DNA from: Pedobacter suwonensis | GTDB taxonomy: Bacteria; Bacteroidota; Bacteroidia; Sphingobacteriales; Sphingobacteriaceae | Direction: 5' to 3' | DNA length: 64,000 bases | Assembly: GCF_900111825.1 (NCBI RefSeq) | Contig: NZ_FOJM01000017.1 | Coordinates: forward strand, 108,490-172,489 | Shown: positions 35,804-45,003 of the stretch, piece after piece | How the letters are laid out: every line of letters begins with the position of its first letter | Numbering within the stretch: the stretch's first letter is position 1 | The notes under the pieces: model-generated | Told to the model about the DNA's origin: nothing | The model's database searches: none | What the model saw: the letters and a program-made list of their open reading frames with translations, nothing else | Translations under genes and position numbers: made by a program

Positions 35804-37282
35804 TTATCTTGGGTTTAACGGAACACCAGAAAGTTTGGCTTGCTCAGGAATCTGGAAAACACGGCGCGGATCGTTAGCCTCTAAGGTTACTGTTGTTTCT
35901 ACGCCACTGGCATCGAAGAGGTTATGTTTTACCGGTAAGTGATTTCTTACCAAATCCATCCATCTCATGCCTTCTTGTAGAAATTGAGCTTTTTTAATAT
36001 CCAATATTAATTTAACAATACCTTCTTTAGGATCAGCAGTATTATAAAACGTGGCAACTTTAGCCTGGGTTGCAGCGTCTGTTGCAGTATAACCTCTTAC
36101 CGTATTTGCTAAAATCAGGTTTGCATCTTTAAGTGCATTTTCATATTGGCCTAGCTTCGCATAGGCCTCTCCCCGGTTTAACAAGGCTTCATCAGTAGTT
36201 AAAAGCGGAGCCATTAAGTATGGATAACCAATTTGAGCAACCTGATCCGTTAAGAAAAAATATTCGTAATATTTATAGGTAGTATAATTTGGGACGCCAT
36301 AACTAAGAATTTTATTAGCATAGGCTTTACCCGTAATGTTTCCATAAGTACCACCTGCAGCAAACATTTTAACCAGGTTTGCACCGTAACCGTATTTAGG
36401 GCTTGTTAATCTCTGATAAACGGAATATTGGTTGGCCAACAATAGATTGTATTTTTGATCTGATCTGGTAAACGCGGCCCTGTAATCAGCGGAGCTTAAA
36501 GCAAACAATGTGCTATTGATCGGCCTAACAATACCTGTGTAATCTCCCCCAACCGTAACAGCATTTGCATGATCAATTACTTTCTGCCATTCACCTTTAA
36601 ATAAATAAAAACGACTGGCAAAAGCATGAGCAGCTGCCGGAGTGAAATGGTATTTGGGAACTTTATAGGCAGTAGCTGATAACAAAGCCATTCCTTCTGT
36701 TAAATCTTTTTCAATCTTCTCATAAGTAGATTGAACCGTCCCTCTATCATATTGTTGAACAACTTTAGTCTCAGGAGCTGTTACATAAGGGATACCCGGA
36801 GAGTCGTTCGTGCCGCCAATCACATATTCCTTTGCAAAAAATGTAACCAGCATAAAGTGGGCATATGCCCTTGCAACCAATGCTTCACCCTTGTAAGGTA
36901 AGGCTCCGTTACCTAAATTATTTTTCTCAATTGATTCCAAGGCCTGGTTTGCGGCAGCAATTCCAGAATAACACCCATTCCAATAACTGGTTGATGTACC
37001 AGTATCATCACCAATAACATCTTTCCAAAAATATGGTAAGGTAGACACGTCATCAATTGTACCCACACCATTTCCTTTATCTTCCGCATTATCTGAAGCC
37101 GCTTCAGTAAAAGTATAATAATCGGCTTGTGGATAAGCAGTAGCTACAAGTTGTGCTACTTTTTCAACAGAATTGATTTCGGTTCTATTATCCGGTTCTT
37201 TATCTAAATATTTATTACAGCCTTGGGTGCTAAATAACAAACACATCCCTAAAACTGAATATATCGATTTTTTAATTTTCAT
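35804..37282 (-). CDS. SusD/RagB-family surface substrate-binding lipoprotein
   Basis: The 492-residue lipoprotein (lipobox STQGC) has SusD hallmarks. NKYLDKEPDNRTEI lies at the mature N-terminus. Helical TPR-like segments follow (LVARAYAHFMLVTFF; EALLNRGEAYAKLGQYENALKDANLI), and the C-terminal end is MRWMDLVRNHLPVKHN and VFQIPEQAKLSGVPLNPR. SusD caps the SusC transporter and binds the substrate at the cell surface. The gene sits 11 bases downstream of susC. The residues that would bind a sugar are not obvious; the neighbourhood suggests a peptide substrate instead. Confidence 0.95.
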   Translation of the reverse strand: MKIKKSIYSVLGMCLLFSTQGCNKYLDKEPDNRTEINSVEKVAQLVATAYPQADYYTFTEAASDNAEDKGNGVGTIDDVSTLPYFWKDVIGDDTGTSTSYWNGCYSGIAAANQALESIEKNNLGNGALPYKGEALVARAYAHFMLVTFFAKEYVIGGTNDSPGIPYVTAPETKVVQQYDRGTVQSTYEKIEKDLTEGMALLSATAYKVPKYHFTPAAAHAFASRFYLFKGEWQKVIDHANAVTVGGDYTGIVRPINSTLFALSSADYRAAFTRSDQKYNLLLANQYSVYQRLTSPKYGYGANLVKMFAAGGTYGNITGKAYANKILSYGVPNYTTYKYYEYFFLTDQVAQIGYPYLMAPLLTTDEALLNRGEAYAKLGQYENALKDANLILANTVRGYTATDAATQAKVATFYNTADPKEGIVKLILDIKKAQFLQEGMRWMDLVRNHLPVKHNLFDASGVETTVTLEANDPRRVFQIPEQAKLSGVPLNPR

Positions 37283-37293
37283 GTTCTTTCTAT

Positions 37294-40200
37294 TTAAAAT
37301 CCAACTTTAAGTGAAAATGTATATTGTTTAGGAATTGGCAGTGCTACACCACCGTTGCCAAAAAATTCCGGGTCTTGACCGTTTAATCGTTTATCAGAAT
37401 ATAATAAAGCGATGTTATTTCCGATCAATGATACTGCCGCATTAGACATGTGTAACTTTGCAGCAATTTTTTTAGGGATATCGTAGGTTAAGGAAATCTG
37501 TTTAAACCTGATGAAATCTCCTTTCGCAACCCGTTCACTTGAAAAATTATATAGATTATAAGGATAAACTGCATTTAAAGTAGCACCGTCGGCATCCTTA
37601 ATAATCCTCGCAGCAGTATACGGATCTAATAAAGCAGGTACATTGGTAAATGCCTCATCTCCCGGTTGAATCCATCTGTTTAACATTGACTTAGACATCG
37701 AATATAAATCAGGGTAAGTTGATGAAAATGTTTGTGCCAGGCGGATATAATTACCAGCTGCAAAAGTAAAAAGTGCAGAAAGGCTGAATCCTTTATACCT
37801 AAACTGGTTATAAAAACCGCCGGTAAAGGTTGGATCGATAGGTCCTTCATATTTTAGGTATCCGATTTTATCACTCTGCAAATTGATATAGGTATTTTTA
37901 TTACCTTTTTCATCCGTATAATAAGGGTAACCGTAATCATGATCTAAACCAGCAAACTGGATAGAATATAAACCTGCCTGTGAATGACCAAGTGTGGCTG
38001 CGCCATTATCATCAACCAAATTAAATATCTGAGGATTAACTTCTAATGAGGTAATTTCATTTTTATTGAATGCGAAGTTAAATTGAGTTCTCCACCTAAA
38101 ATCGTCCTTATTGATTGCATTACCGGCAAGGGTAAATTCAATACCTTTTGATTTCATTTTGGCGTAATTGGCTGTTTTAGTAAACTGGCCACCAATACCA
38201 GAGGTTTTGATATCTCCGATTAAATCATAAATATTTCTTTTATATAAATCTACAGTTAAGTTGATTCGTCCTTTAATTAAAGATAAATCAGCACCGATAT
38301 TAGCCTCTTTCAATTTTTCCCATGTCAATTCATCATTCGCCAGGCCTGATATATAGGTAACAGTTTCCTTCTCATTATCATACGGTCTTCTCGATAGCTG
38401 ATTATAAAACACCGCAGCTGAGTTATTGGCATTACCCAGATTGGCTACCAAACCATAAGTTCCTCTAATTCTAGCAGATGTTAAATAATCATTTTTAGGC
38501 CAGAAACTTTCTTCGTCGATATTCCATGCACCGGAAACGTTCCAGGTCGGCAACCACCTTGCCGTTCTACTTTTACCCATGAGGTTAGAACCATCATAAC
38601 GTGTTGTAGCATTAAAGCTATACTTATCTTTGTATGCATAAGCTCCTCTCAATGCAAAAGATGCAAAACGATCAGCACCAACACTCATCGCGTAATAAGG
38701 TGCAGCAGCCTCTTGTGCTTTCTTAAAATAAAAATAATTAGCATTAACAATGCCTCCATTTTCATACTGATAGCCAACCCCATCAAATCGAGAAGTCTGC
38801 CTGTCAATATAGCGGGCTTCCATTGATCCAAAGAAATTAAGCTTATGTACTTCGTTGATCGTCTTATCAAACTCAAGGTTTTGTCTGAAATAATAATTTT
38901 TTAGGTTATCATAATTTACATTATAAAAACCACCTTCAGGAAGAACAACAATTGGATAAGCAGAAAAATCATCAGGATTTTGATATAGAAATGGATTACT
39001 GCCTAAAACAGTCGGATCCTGGGCTCCAGCTCTAAATACCTGGGCCATATTTGAACCCTCTTTGATATAATGCTGACGGTCTGTCTTGGCAAAACGATAT
39101 GCTCCATCAATTGAATAAGTTAAAGAAGGGATGATTTTATACTTGACACCTCCTTGAATTTTAAAATCAATCTGGCCTAATGACAGGTAATTGTTTTCTA
39201 ACTCATTGATGATATTAAATGGGGCATAACCTCTGTTAAAATATTCTAAACTACCATCCTCGTTATAAGCTGTTACTGCCCTACTGGTGTTTAATGCGTA
39301 AGAATAAGGATTGATATCAAAATCACGTGAAAATTTACCATATACAGGGTCTGAAGTTCTGGTTAAAGTACCAGGAGCTCGTTGATCCCTTACTGATCCA
39401 TTGGCTAATAGCTCACCACTTAGTTTATCGCTAAGTTTAAAATTTACCCTGAAATTACCTGTAAAACGATCAACACTATTTCCTAAGGTTTGGCCGCTAT
39501 CATGCAAATATGATGTTGAAGCATAAGTTTGAAATTTTTCTGTACCAGAACTAACACTCAACGAATGCTCTTGAAGTAAAGAGTTTTTAAATAAAACATC
39601 AAACCAATCCGTATTGGCATTTGCATATCTTTCTAAGTATTTGGTTCGACTGATGACATCATTTCTTAATTCATAAGTATTTGTTGCTGCATTATAGTTA
39701 TACAATGCATTATACATTTTACCAAAAGGACCAACATTTGCAGTTTTAGTTGAGGTTTGCTGAAAATATCCTTTATTCTCCAATTCTAACATCACCGACA
39801 TTTGATCTGCAGAATTTAGAATGTCATATTGTGAATAGCTGGGTTTTAAGTAGGTAGTTAAATTGGTAGTATAACTGATACGTGGAGCACCTTCTGTTTG
39901 ACGGCCTTTTTTAGTGGTCACTACAATTACCCCGTTCATTGCGCGTGCACCATACATTGCTGTTGCTGCCGCATCTTTTAAAATATTAAAACTTTCGATA
40001 TCATCAGGGTTTAAGCCTGCAACAGATGATCCGATTAAGGTATTGGCATCACCGGTTGATAATGCATCATTGGAAATGTTTACCACATCTTCTAAAATAA
40101 TACCATCCACAACCCAAAGTGGTTTGTTATCTCCCGATATCGAAGTTGCTCCACGAACTCGGATTTTAGGAGCAGCACCAAAAGTACCAGAAACGTTCTG

Positions 40201-40986
40201 TACCGATACACCAGCAACCTGGCCCTCTAACATACGACTAATATCAGGAACACCATTACGCTGAGAATCTTCTGCTTTGACCAAAGTTGAAGAACCAGTA
40301 AACAATTTCCGGTCTAACTGCTGATAACCTGTAGATACCACATTAACTTCTTTTAATTCTGCAGCATCCTCTTCCAGCGTAACGTTAATCAAAGTTTTAG
40401 AACCTACCTGAATTTCTACTGTTTTATAGCCGATATAACTGAAAACCAAGGTTGCATTTTCTTTAACAGAGATTAAATACTCACCAGCCGCATTGGTAGA
40501 CACGGCATTAGGAGCACCTTTCTCACGAACACTTACTCCGGGTAAAATACCGCCGTTTTTATCGCGCACTTTACCCGAAACTTTTACTGCCACAAAATAT
40601 CCGATCACCTTATCAAAAATAGATTTCTCGGCAGGTTTGATCAAAATAGTTTTGTCTTCAATAGTATAGGTTAAATCCCTTCCGGAAATAATTTTATTCA
40701 TTACTTCTTCTATGGTTGCATTGCTGAAGTTTGCATTTAAGATGGTATTACTTTTAATGGTATTAGTCGATAGTAACACATCATAACCAGACTGCTGCCT
40801 GATTTCCCTGAACATTTTCTCCAATGTTACATTCTTCTCTTTCAATGTAACCAGCTGGCCGAATGAAGCTGCACTTACCTGCATTAACGAGGCCAGCAGA
40901 ACAACCGTAATTAACTTCATCATGAGTAGTAATTTAGGTATGTAGCGTCGGTGCGTACATAAAATTTCAATATAAATTTTGTACAT
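37294..40986 (-). CDS. SusC/RagA-family TonB-dependent transporter with STN signalling domain
   Basis: The 1230-residue outer-membrane transporter has in order: a signal peptide, an STN (secretin/TonB short) domain about 55-120 (LEKMFREIRQQSGYDVLLS), a CarboxypepD_reg-like domain about 134-212 (SGKVRDKNGGILPGVSV), a plug (about 215-350; PLWVVDGIILEDV, AAATAMYGARAMNGVIVVTT) and a beta-barrel ending KQYTFSLKVGF. The STN domain means that it can signal to the FecR anti-sigma encoded upstream, so substrate binding may turn on its own locus. The start at MYKIYIEIL suits the long N-terminal form common in FecR-linked SusC proteins; MMKLITVV (40923) is an alternative. Confidence 0.95.
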   Translation of the reverse strand: MYKIYIEILCTHRRYIPKLLLMMKLITVVLLASLMQVSAASFGQLVTLKEKNVTLEKMFREIRQQSGYDVLLSTNTIKSNTILNANFSNATIEEVMNKIISGRDLTYTIEDKTILIKPAEKSIFDKVIGYFVAVKVSGKVRDKNGGILPGVSVREKGAPNAVSTNAAGEYLISVKENATLVFSYIGYKTVEIQVGSKTLINVTLEEDAAELKEVNVVSTGYQQLDRKLFTGSSTLVKAEDSQRNGVPDISRMLEGQVAGVSVQNVSGTFGAAPKIRVRGATSISGDNKPLWVVDGIILEDVVNISNDALSTGDANTLIGSSVAGLNPDDIESFNILKDAAATAMYGARAMNGVIVVTTKKGRQTEGAPRISYTTNLTTYLKPSYSQYDILNSADQMSVMLELENKGYFQQTSTKTANVGPFGKMYNALYNYNAATNTYELRNDVISRTKYLERYANANTDWFDVLFKNSLLQEHSLSVSSGTEKFQTYASTSYLHDSGQTLGNSVDRFTGNFRVNFKLSDKLSGELLANGSVRDQRAPGTLTRTSDPVYGKFSRDFDINPYSYALNTSRAVTAYNEDGSLEYFNRGYAPFNIINELENNYLSLGQIDFKIQGGVKYKIIPSLTYSIDGAYRFAKTDRQHYIKEGSNMAQVFRAGAQDPTVLGSNPFLYQNPDDFSAYPIVVLPEGGFYNVNYDNLKNYYFRQNLEFDKTINEVHKLNFFGSMEARYIDRQTSRFDGVGYQYENGGIVNANYFYFKKAQEAAAPYYAMSVGADRFASFALRGAYAYKDKYSFNATTRYDGSNLMGKSRTARWLPTWNVSGAWNIDEESFWPKNDYLTSARIRGTYGLVANLGNANNSAAVFYNQLSRRPYDNEKETVTYISGLANDELTWEKLKEANIGADLSLIKGRINLTVDLYKRNIYDLIGDIKTSGIGGQFTKTANYAKMKSKGIEFTLAGNAINKDDFRWRTQFNFAFNKNEITSLEVNPQIFNLVDDNGAATLGHSQAGLYSIQFAGLDHDYGYPYYTDEKGNKNTYINLQSDKIGYLKYEGPIDPTFTGGFYNQFRYKGFSLSALFTFAAGNYIRLAQTFSSTYPDLYSMSKSMLNRWIQPGDEAFTNVPALLDPYTAARIIKDADGATLNAVYPYNLYNFSSERVAKGDFIRFKQISLTYDIPKKIAAKLHMSNAAVSLIGNNIALLYSDKRLNGQDPEFFGNGGVALPIPKQYTFSLKVGF

Positions 40987-41005
40987 TTAATAGTCTGTTT
41001 TTTGT

Positions 41006-41045
41006 GCGAAGCGCAATGAAGTTTGGACGCAAAATTGCGTTTCGC
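41006..41045 (-). other. 11-bp hairpin in the susC leader
   Basis: GCGAAGCGCAA pairs with TTGCGTTTCGC (one G-U wobble) between 41006 and 41045, and the loop itself contains the palindrome ACGCAAAATTGCGT. It lies 20-60 bases upstream of the susC start and lacks a following T run, so it is not a terminator for this strand. Confidence 0.5.
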
Positions 41046-41106
41046 GGGTTATCCAAGAAATAATTGATTTTTAATCGATTCCGCTTTACGGAACAGCTAA
41101 ACAGAT

Positions 41107-41140
41107 CTAAAAAGGGGTGTTAGAAGCACTCCTTTTTTAT
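41107..41140. terminator. Bidirectional terminator-like hairpin between fecR and susC
   Basis: AAAGGGGTG (41111-41119) pairs with CACTCCTTT (41127-41135, one G-U). It is flanked by T runs in both orientations. It separates the sigma/anti-sigma pair from the SusC transcript, so susC probably has its own promoter between 40987 and 41106. Confidence 0.65.
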
Positions 41141-41266
41141 TCGTTCAACTTTTGGATCGTCAGGAGTTTTGTCGAAGTTTATTCATGGTTGTTAGGTTTA
41201 TGGTTGATTAATTAGTTGTTTCTTTTTTATAGATAAAGGTTAGTTACTTCTTCATCTTTCTTCCAG

Positions 41267-42427
41267 TTACTCTTTATAGACAATCACTTTATTGTCCTTA
41301 ATGTCAAAGCGTACTTCTCCAGTCTGCTCAAACTTTCTAAGTACTTTTGATATTTTTTCGAACCGGCTAACTGTACCGTAATACATTACATCTTTAGCTT
41401 CAGGATCGGCATATTCTATTTCTACATTATACCAGCGGGCTACCTTGCGTAAAATACTTACCTGCTTTTCGTTGTTAAACATGAAATAGCCCTTTTTCCA
41501 GGCAACTGCTTCATCAACATCTACTTCTTTTACATCCATGCCGGAAAGGGTTACCAACGATTGCTCTCCAGGTTTAAGCACCTCACTTTCATTGGTGTTT
41601 TTATGAGAAACCCGCACACTACCTTCCAATAAAGTAGTTTTGGTAACGCTTTCATCTTTATAGCTATTGATGTTAAAATGAGTACCCAATACCTCAACCG
41701 TTTGTTTATCGGTTTCTACAATAAAAGGATGTGCTGCATTTTTAGCTACTTCGAAATAAGCTTCACCATCTAATTTCACTAGACGCTGTTTTGCGGTACC
41801 AATGTTTAATGCGTATTGCAGTGAAGAGGCCGCATTTAGCCAAACTGTAGAACCATCCGGTAATTTAATTTGCCACTCACCTCCGTTTGGCGTAGAAATG
41901 GTATTTAACCGATCATCGTTAGTATTTTCAGATTCGGCAACATTATAAACCAGCTGGCCATCGTCCGTTTTGGTGATGGAGAAACCGGCTTCTTTTACGA
42001 CATCGCCCTTTATTGCATCTGAAAGGGAGATTTTCCTCCCATCAGCCAAAGTAAGAATAGCTTTATTTTTTCCAGGGGCTATATCCGTGGTAAAAACATG
42101 TTCTTTCTTTTTATGCAGAGATATGTAGGCCGTTAAAGAAAATACAACAAATACCACGGCAGCAGCAGCCCATTTTAAACTACTCATTAAAATCCGCTTA
42201 GTCGACCGCATTGGCTTATCTACTTTCAGAATTTTATCGAGAACCGGATTCCATTTTTCATCATCAACATTAACGGCATGTTCTTCCTCTGAGATAATCA
42301 TTTTCACGATTTCGCCAGAAATTAATGACGTGTCGTTTTCTACTAAAACTAAAAGTTCTTCCTTTTCGGTCTGACTTAAGGTCTTAGCAGTAAACTGTTG
42401 TAATAGATAATGTATACGTTCTTCCAT
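41267..42427 (-). CDS. FecR-family anti-sigma factor
   Basis: The product is 386 residues with the start at MEERIHYLLQQF; the frame opens nine codons earlier. It has a cytoplasmic N-terminal part with a helical, DUF4880-like sequence, one membrane helix (about 85-105; WAAAAVVFVVFSLTAYISL), and a periplasmic FecR domain (about 115-215; TDIAPGKNKAILTLADGRKI, PNGGEWQIKLPDGSTVWLNA, FNINSYKDES). The C-terminal DUF4974 domain (KVARWYNVEIEY) contacts the STN domain of its SusC partner. It holds the ECF sigma factor until the transporter signals. The gene is 60 bases after the sigma gene. Confidence 0.93.
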   Translation of the reverse strand: MEERIHYLLQQFTAKTLSQTEKEELLVLVENDTSLISGEIVKMIISEEEHAVNVDDEKWNPVLDKILKVDKPMRSTKRILMSSLKWAAAAVVFVVFSLTAYISLHKKKEHVFTTDIAPGKNKAILTLADGRKISLSDAIKGDVVKEAGFSITKTDDGQLVYNVAESENTNDDRLNTISTPNGGEWQIKLPDGSTVWLNAASSLQYALNIGTAKQRLVKLDGEAYFEVAKNAAHPFIVETDKQTVEVLGTHFNINSYKDESVTKTTLLEGSVRVSHKNTNESEVLKPGEQSLVTLSGMDVKEVDVDEAVAWKKGYFMFNNEKQVSILRKVARWYNVEIEYADPEAKDVMYYGTVSRFEKISKVLRKFEQTGEVRFDIKDNKVIVYKE

Positions 42428-42487
42428 AAAGATGCTGATACTAAGAAGCAGCAAAAGAAAATTAGGACTATCGGAATATTATTTTTT

Positions 42488-43087
42488 CTATTTTATTTTT
42501 AAAAAGAAAAAAACAATTGGATAAAAAAATACTATACCATGCTGCTCTAGGTGGGTACGTATAGATTTTAATGCAATTACAAGGGCATTTTTAACTGTAT
42601 TGGGAGAAATATTAAGTATTTCCGCTATTTCAGGGATAGTTTTACCGTCGCGTCTGCTCAACTGGTATATATTTTTCCTTTGCTCAGGTAATTTATCTAT
42701 AGCTACTGCAACAATCCTCGTTACCTCATTTAAATTGATGGTTTCTACCGTATTGTTATGAATGTTTAATTGTTTGGCTGTAAATGCATCAACAACCCGA
42801 TCTTCTTTTAATTTTTTACGCAGGTAACTTAAACACTCGTTAGAAACATATTTATACAGATAGGCCTTCACATTCTCTACTTCCGCCAATTTATCGCGAT
42901 TTAGCCAGACCCTTAAAAATGCATCCTGAATAATTTCTTCTGCAGCATCATCTGACTTTGTAAATTTAGAGGCAAAAATGTGGAGTACAGGAAGGTATTT
43001 AAAGAACAATACAGAAAATGCTTGCTCGTCTCCTTCCACGATTTTATCAATCAGGGCGCGCTCTTTATCCACATTACTTACCGCCAT
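42488..43087 (-). CDS. ECF RNA polymerase sigma-70 factor (FecI/SusC-linked type)
   Basis: The 199-residue protein has region 2 (EQAFSVLFFKYLPVLHIFASKF, then AAEEIIQDAFLRVWLNR) and region 4 (LPEQRKNIYQLSRRDGKTIPEIAEIL, SPNTVKNALVIALKSIRTHL), with a hydrophobic tail, VFFYPIVFFFLKIK. It is the first gene of the regulatory pair; FecR follows. Together with the STN-bearing SusC this forms a three-part trans-envelope signalling chain. The hydrophobic tail is unusual for a sigma factor but is shared, as I recall, by related Pedobacter ECF sigma factors. Confidence 0.93.
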   Translation of the reverse strand: MAVSNVDKERALIDKIVEGDEQAFSVLFFKYLPVLHIFASKFTKSDDAAEEIIQDAFLRVWLNRDKLAEVENVKAYLYKYVSNECLSYLRKKLKEDRVVDAFTAKQLNIHNNTVETINLNEVTRIVAVAIDKLPEQRKNIYQLSRRDGKTIPEIAEILNISPNTVKNALVIALKSIRTHLEQHGIVFFYPIVFFFLKIK

Positions 43088-43237
43088 AAATTTGTTTGTT
43101 AATTGCCCCGTAATTATACTACAAGACTTAACTGATAGATGAATAGATATGGAAAACTAAATTGATTTAGCTTAACCACAATACAACTTTATAACCAAAT
43201 ATACAGATTAGTAAATTTTGTGCACTAAAAAATGTAT

Positions 43238-43275
43238 TAAAAAAAACAAAAGCCCTACTTTTTACAGTAAGGCTT
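43238..43275 (-). terminator. Terminator of the respiratory operon
   Basis: On the minus strand, AAGCCTTACT pairs with AGTAGGGCTT (one mismatch) and is followed by TTGTTTTTTTT. It lies about 30 bases beyond the DUF420 stop and ends the long act/cta transcript. Confidence 0.8.
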
Positions 43276-43305
43276 CACTTGGAGTTTGAAAGTTTCCTAA
43301 AGCGA

Positions 43306-43848
43306 TTAGTATTGGTAATAGGGCGAAATCATCAAATAAACCACCACACCGGTTATAGCAACATAAAGCCATAGTGGAAATGTAACCCGTGCAATTTTTC
43401 TATGACGATCGAAACGCTCGGCCAAAGCCCTTACATAAGTAACCAAAACCAAAGGAATGATAGCAATTGACAATAATATATGGGTTAACAAAATAAAAAA
43501 GTAAAGATATTTTATCGTTCCCTCACCTCCAAATTTAGTTGAGGGTGTAGTCATGTGATAGGCAATATACATCACCAAAAACAATAAAGAGCAGCCTATG
43601 GCTGTTTTCATTAAATTTTGGTGTAATTGTATCTTTCCATTTTTTATCGCCCAAACTGCAATCACTAACACTATCGCAGTAATTCCGTTAATGGTAGCAT
43701 ATATTGGTGGCAAAAAAGGCAGGGTAGGCGCATCAATACCAAGATCTTTGAGCTTTACCACAAATAGAAAAGCTACGGCTACCGGTATAAAAATAGAAAG
43801 GATAATGATCCACTTGCTATATTTTTTCTCGATCGGACTATTTTCCAT
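43306..43848 (-). CDS. DUF420 membrane protein (CtaM-like)
   Basis: The 180-residue protein has five hydrophobic segments (roughly 15-32, 42-62, 75-93, 107-128 and 155-174). The pattern and the MKTAIGCSLLFLVMYIAYHMTT and LTHILLSIAIIPLVLVTYVRAL blocks, with conserved His residues, fit DUF420. The Gram-positive member CtaM is required for terminal oxidase activity (family knowledge). Here it is the last gene of the oxidase operon, 81 bases after the Sco-like gene, so a role in oxidase assembly is likely. Confidence 0.88.
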   Translation of the reverse strand: MENSPIEKKYSKWIIILSIFIPVAVAFLFVVKLKDLGIDAPTLPFLPPIYATINGITAIVLVIAVWAIKNGKIQLHQNLMKTAIGCSLLFLVMYIAYHMTTPSTKFGGEGTIKYLYFFILLTHILLSIAIIPLVLVTYVRALAERFDRHRKIARVTFPLWLYVAITGVVVYLMISPYYQY

Positions 43849-43929
43849 GAATATTAAATCTTTTATAATTATTATTTTGCTTTGTGTAGCGTTCGAACGC
43901 TAAGTGCTAAATACTAATCGCCAACCTTA

Positions 43930-44625
43930 CTATCTGCCATCTTTAACATTTCTTAAGTATTCGGCAATAAGCACTTTTATTTCATCTTCTAATTTGGCAT
44001 TTGCCTCAGCACTATCAGTATCGTAAATGCCACGTATTCGATGTAGGTTATCGATTAAAACTGTTTTATTACTAAATATGAAGCTGTTTTCTCCTTTGGA
44101 CTCATTGGCTACCACATCAAGCAATAAACCTTGCCTGATCAATGGATAAATTTGCGCGGTATCTCCTGCAAGAAGATCCCATTTACCTTCTTTGGCCTTA
44201 AAATTTGCAGCAAAATCTTTCAGCTTATTTACATCTGCAGGATCGACAGACAGACTTATAAATTTAACCAGTGGTTTTTGCTCGTAGCCATCTGATAGTT
44301 GCTTGATGTACTTATTCGCCTGCTGGCTTCTGGCGCCGGCATAGAATAAGTTGAGTACTACAATTTTATTCTCAAATGATTTCCAGCTGACGGTATCGTT
44401 ATGCTGGTTGATAAGTTTAAAATCGGGAACCAGATGATAAATGGTATCCGGAATTTTCTTCCCCTTTACGCTGTGAAAGGTAGTAGCTACCGTCTTTTTG
44501 CCGAAGATGGGTAAACTCTTATACCTATTTTTTGCAAAGTGTGGCAATAAGTAAAAAAACAAAAATCCCGGTATAGCTAAAATGCTTACCAGGATTAATA
44601 CCTTTTTTATAGGGCTTCTTTTCAT
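43930..44625 (-). CDS. Sco1/SenC-like protein lacking the copper-binding residues
   Basis: The 231-residue protein has one N-terminal membrane anchor (about 8-28) and a thioredoxin-like Sco fold (FKLINQHNDTVSWKSFENKIVVLNLFY; VKFISLSVDPADVNKL; KTVLIDNLHRIRGIYD). The position where Sco proteins have CxxxC reads FYAGARSQQANKY with no Cys. The distal copper His (usually in an HS strand just before the last conserved block) is Phe in NSFIFSNKTVL. So both parts of the copper site are gone, while the fold seems intact. It starts one base overlapping the subunit IV stop (TAATG), so it is translationally coupled. A copper-independent assembly role, or loss of function, is possible. Confidence 0.85.
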   Translation of the reverse strand: MKRSPIKKVLILVSILAIPGFLFFYLLPHFAKNRYKSLPIFGKKTVATTFHSVKGKKIPDTIYHLVPDFKLINQHNDTVSWKSFENKIVVLNLFYAGARSQQANKYIKQLSDGYEQKPLVKFISLSVDPADVNKLKDFAANFKAKEGKWDLLAGDTAQIYPLIRQGLLLDVVANESKGENSFIFSNKTVLIDNLHRIRGIYDTDSAEANAKLEDEIKVLIAEYLRNVKDGR

Positions 44626-44978
44626 TAATGGCTCATCATGTGGATGTTTAAGAATCCACCTTCAATTAACATCAAAACAATAAAGTAAATAATGAAAATG
44701 AACGATACTGTTAGGGCTAACTGTAAGCCTAATTTTTCATATTTTAAGTGCATGAAATAGGCCACAATATAAAATGCTTTTACCAAAGTTAATGCGATAT
44801 AGATATAGTTACCTACATGTTGCGGAATATGTCCGCCAGGAATTGCCCATAGTGCAATGATAAATTCGATTGCGGTGATTAAAGTTAAAATACCTGCTAC
44901 TTTCCAGATTTTTGCTTTATCCATTCCAGCATGTTCGCCATGCTCGTGTCCTTCTTCTAAATGCGAATGTTGTGACAT
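44625..44978 (-). CDS. Cytochrome c oxidase subunit IV (CtaF-like)
   Basis: The 117-residue protein (start taken at MSQHSHLEEGHEHGE; the frame opens 18 codons earlier, overlapping subunit III) has a His-rich N-terminus, then three membrane helices (about 28-45, 52-77 and 84-106), with KAFYIVAYFMHLKYEKLG between helices two and three, as in prokaryotic COX4. It is a small structural subunit of the aa3-type oxidase. The stop codon overlaps the start of the Sco-like gene. Confidence 0.85.
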   Translation of the reverse strand: MSQHSHLEEGHEHGEHAGMDKAKIWKVAGILTLITAIEFIIALWAIPGGHIPQHVGNYIYIALTLVKAFYIVAYFMHLKYEKLGLQLALTVSFIFIIYFIVLMLIEGGFLNIHMMSH

Positions 44979-45003
44979 GTTAAATATTTTTATAAATTGA
45001 AAA

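Noticed and set aside
37294..43087. Classical glycan PUL
   Set aside because: No glycoside hydrolase, lyase, esterase or HTCS regulator is present; the enzyme is an HExxH metallohydrolase.
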